This document shows, piece after piece, positions 21,924 through 22,528 of a stretch of DNA of 22,528 nucleotides. Under the pieces are notes generated by a model, which was not told where the DNA came from, did no database searches, and saw only the letters and a program-made list of their open reading frames with translations. The DNA comes from a virus, in the IMG/VR virus record IMGVR_UViG_3300046733_000229, positions 1 to 22,528 of that record, one strand, 5' to 3'. Position 1 is the first letter of the stretch. Every line of letters starts with the position of its first letter. The position numbers and the translations under genes were made by a program.

Positions 21924-22528
21924 TAATATCCTCCTGTTCCTTGAACTTGATCAAACGATGTTTCTCCATAATATATAGGGCCTTCTCCTCCGTTTGACAA
22001 CCTTAAATACCTCATTAAGTCAAAAAAGTCCTTTAGGGCTTCATCTGACTTACCTTGTGAGTTATAATTAATCAATGAATCAATAAGATTACCGCATGAT
22101 TCATGTATATAACATCTTGGTCTATTTTCTCCATCTATGCCTACATTAGGATTATAGAAGAACCATTCGTCTAACGCAGATGTACCTATTGCTTCTGTTC
22201 TTCCATCGGATGGAACAAAGTCCATACCTTGGTCGCTGTACTCAGAAAATAAATCAATATTGTTTTCATTCTCTTTTGCAAAATATCTTGAGTCACCTAT
22301 TCGTTCAAATACATTTAGCTTTAACTCATCTTCTATTTCTTCAAATAGATCAATGTACCCCTTAACATTGTATCCTAATTTTTTTGAAGCAGGCCCGTAT
22401 CTCCATTTCGGATCGCCAAATAACGCCCATTCACCAAATGTATCTCTATCTGGCCATTCTCTACGGATGTAGATGTCCCCGTTCTTATTGACTCCAGCCC
22501 ATATGGAAACATAGTTTCGTGCTCCTGC
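21923..22528 (-). CDS. terL: Terminase large subunit, C-terminal nuclease domain (N-terminus beyond window)
   Basis: The open frame continues past the right edge; 201 C-terminal residues are present. They begin A-R-N-Y-V-S-I-W-A-G and include F-G-D-P-K-W-R-Y-G-P, E-R-I-G-D-S-R-Y-F-A-K-E-N and, near the end, D-F-F-D-L-M-R-Y-L. This matches the RNase H-like headful/cos nuclease half of phage large terminases, the last motif being the common D-x-x-x-L-R-Y-type acidic position. The ATPase part (Walker A/B) must lie outside the window. It stands upstream of the portal as expected. The enzyme powers DNA entry into the procapsid and cuts the concatemer. TAG at 21923-21925 overlaps the next GTG start. 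Confidence 0.82.
   Translation of the reverse strand, partial: AGARNYVSIWAGVNKNGDIYIRREWPDRDTFGEWALFGDPKWRYGPASKKLGYNVKGYIDLFEEIEDELKLNVFERIGDSRYFAKENENNIDLFSEYSDQGMDFVPSDGRTEAIGTSALDEWFFYNPNVGIDGENRPRCYIHESCGNLIDSLINYNSQGKSDEALKDFFDLMRYLRLSNGGEGPIYYGETSFDQVQGTGGY

Overview
This window looks like one half of the virion (structural) gene block of an AT-rich, tailed double-stranded DNA phage, or a prophage/metagenomic assembly of one. Every gene I can support is read from the minus strand, so transcription runs right to left. The recognisable order along that direction is: terminase large subunit (C-terminal nuclease part, cut by the right window edge), portal, scaffolding protein, major capsid protein of the HK97-fold type, head-tail connector, tail/fibre proteins, holin-like membrane proteins, and then very large proteins of the kind that are stored in the head and ejected. 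I see no tape measure, tail tube, sheath or tail completion genes, which favours a short-tailed (podovirus) particle. No tRNA, rRNA, integrase, replication gene, CRISPR array or insertion sequence is visible.

Layout (right to left): 22528-19048 packaging and portal, with small accessory genes; 19046-18612 three tiny, very basic genes; 18586-17386 a Ser/Lys/Glu-rich protein and two small membrane proteins, the second ending in a PEP-CTERM-like tail; 17401-17377 a palindrome plus an extended -10 promoter; 17339-15151 scaffold and major capsid gene, closed by a textbook intrinsic terminator at 15106-15139; 15099-13608 connector and small structural genes; 13608-11458 a 716-residue lectin-like tail protein; 11455-10401 four small genes (two holin-like membrane proteins, one basic protein, one unknown); 10397-5201 a 1255-residue repeat protein and two further tail-type proteins; 5155-1 two large probable internal/ejected proteins, the last with a zinc-metallopeptidase HEVFH motif and continuing past the left edge.

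The genes are packed with almost no spacing. Seven junctions have the form TAATG (stop and start sharing a base), three have ATGA overlaps, and one is TAGTG. Clear Shine-Dalgarno sequences are rare (best at 21923, 19046, 11044, 6238), so translation coupling and SD-independent initiation probably dominate. The longest gene-free stretch is only about 50 bases; there is no gap above 300 bases.

Host: the basic mini-proteins resemble ones I recall from marine phages, and the V-P-E-S-S-T plus membrane-helix tail resembles the exosortase sorting signal common in Verrucomicrobiota, Planctomycetota and some Proteobacteria. A marine Gram-negative host of that kind is an inference, not a demonstration. 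All family assignments are from reading the translated sequences, with no database search.
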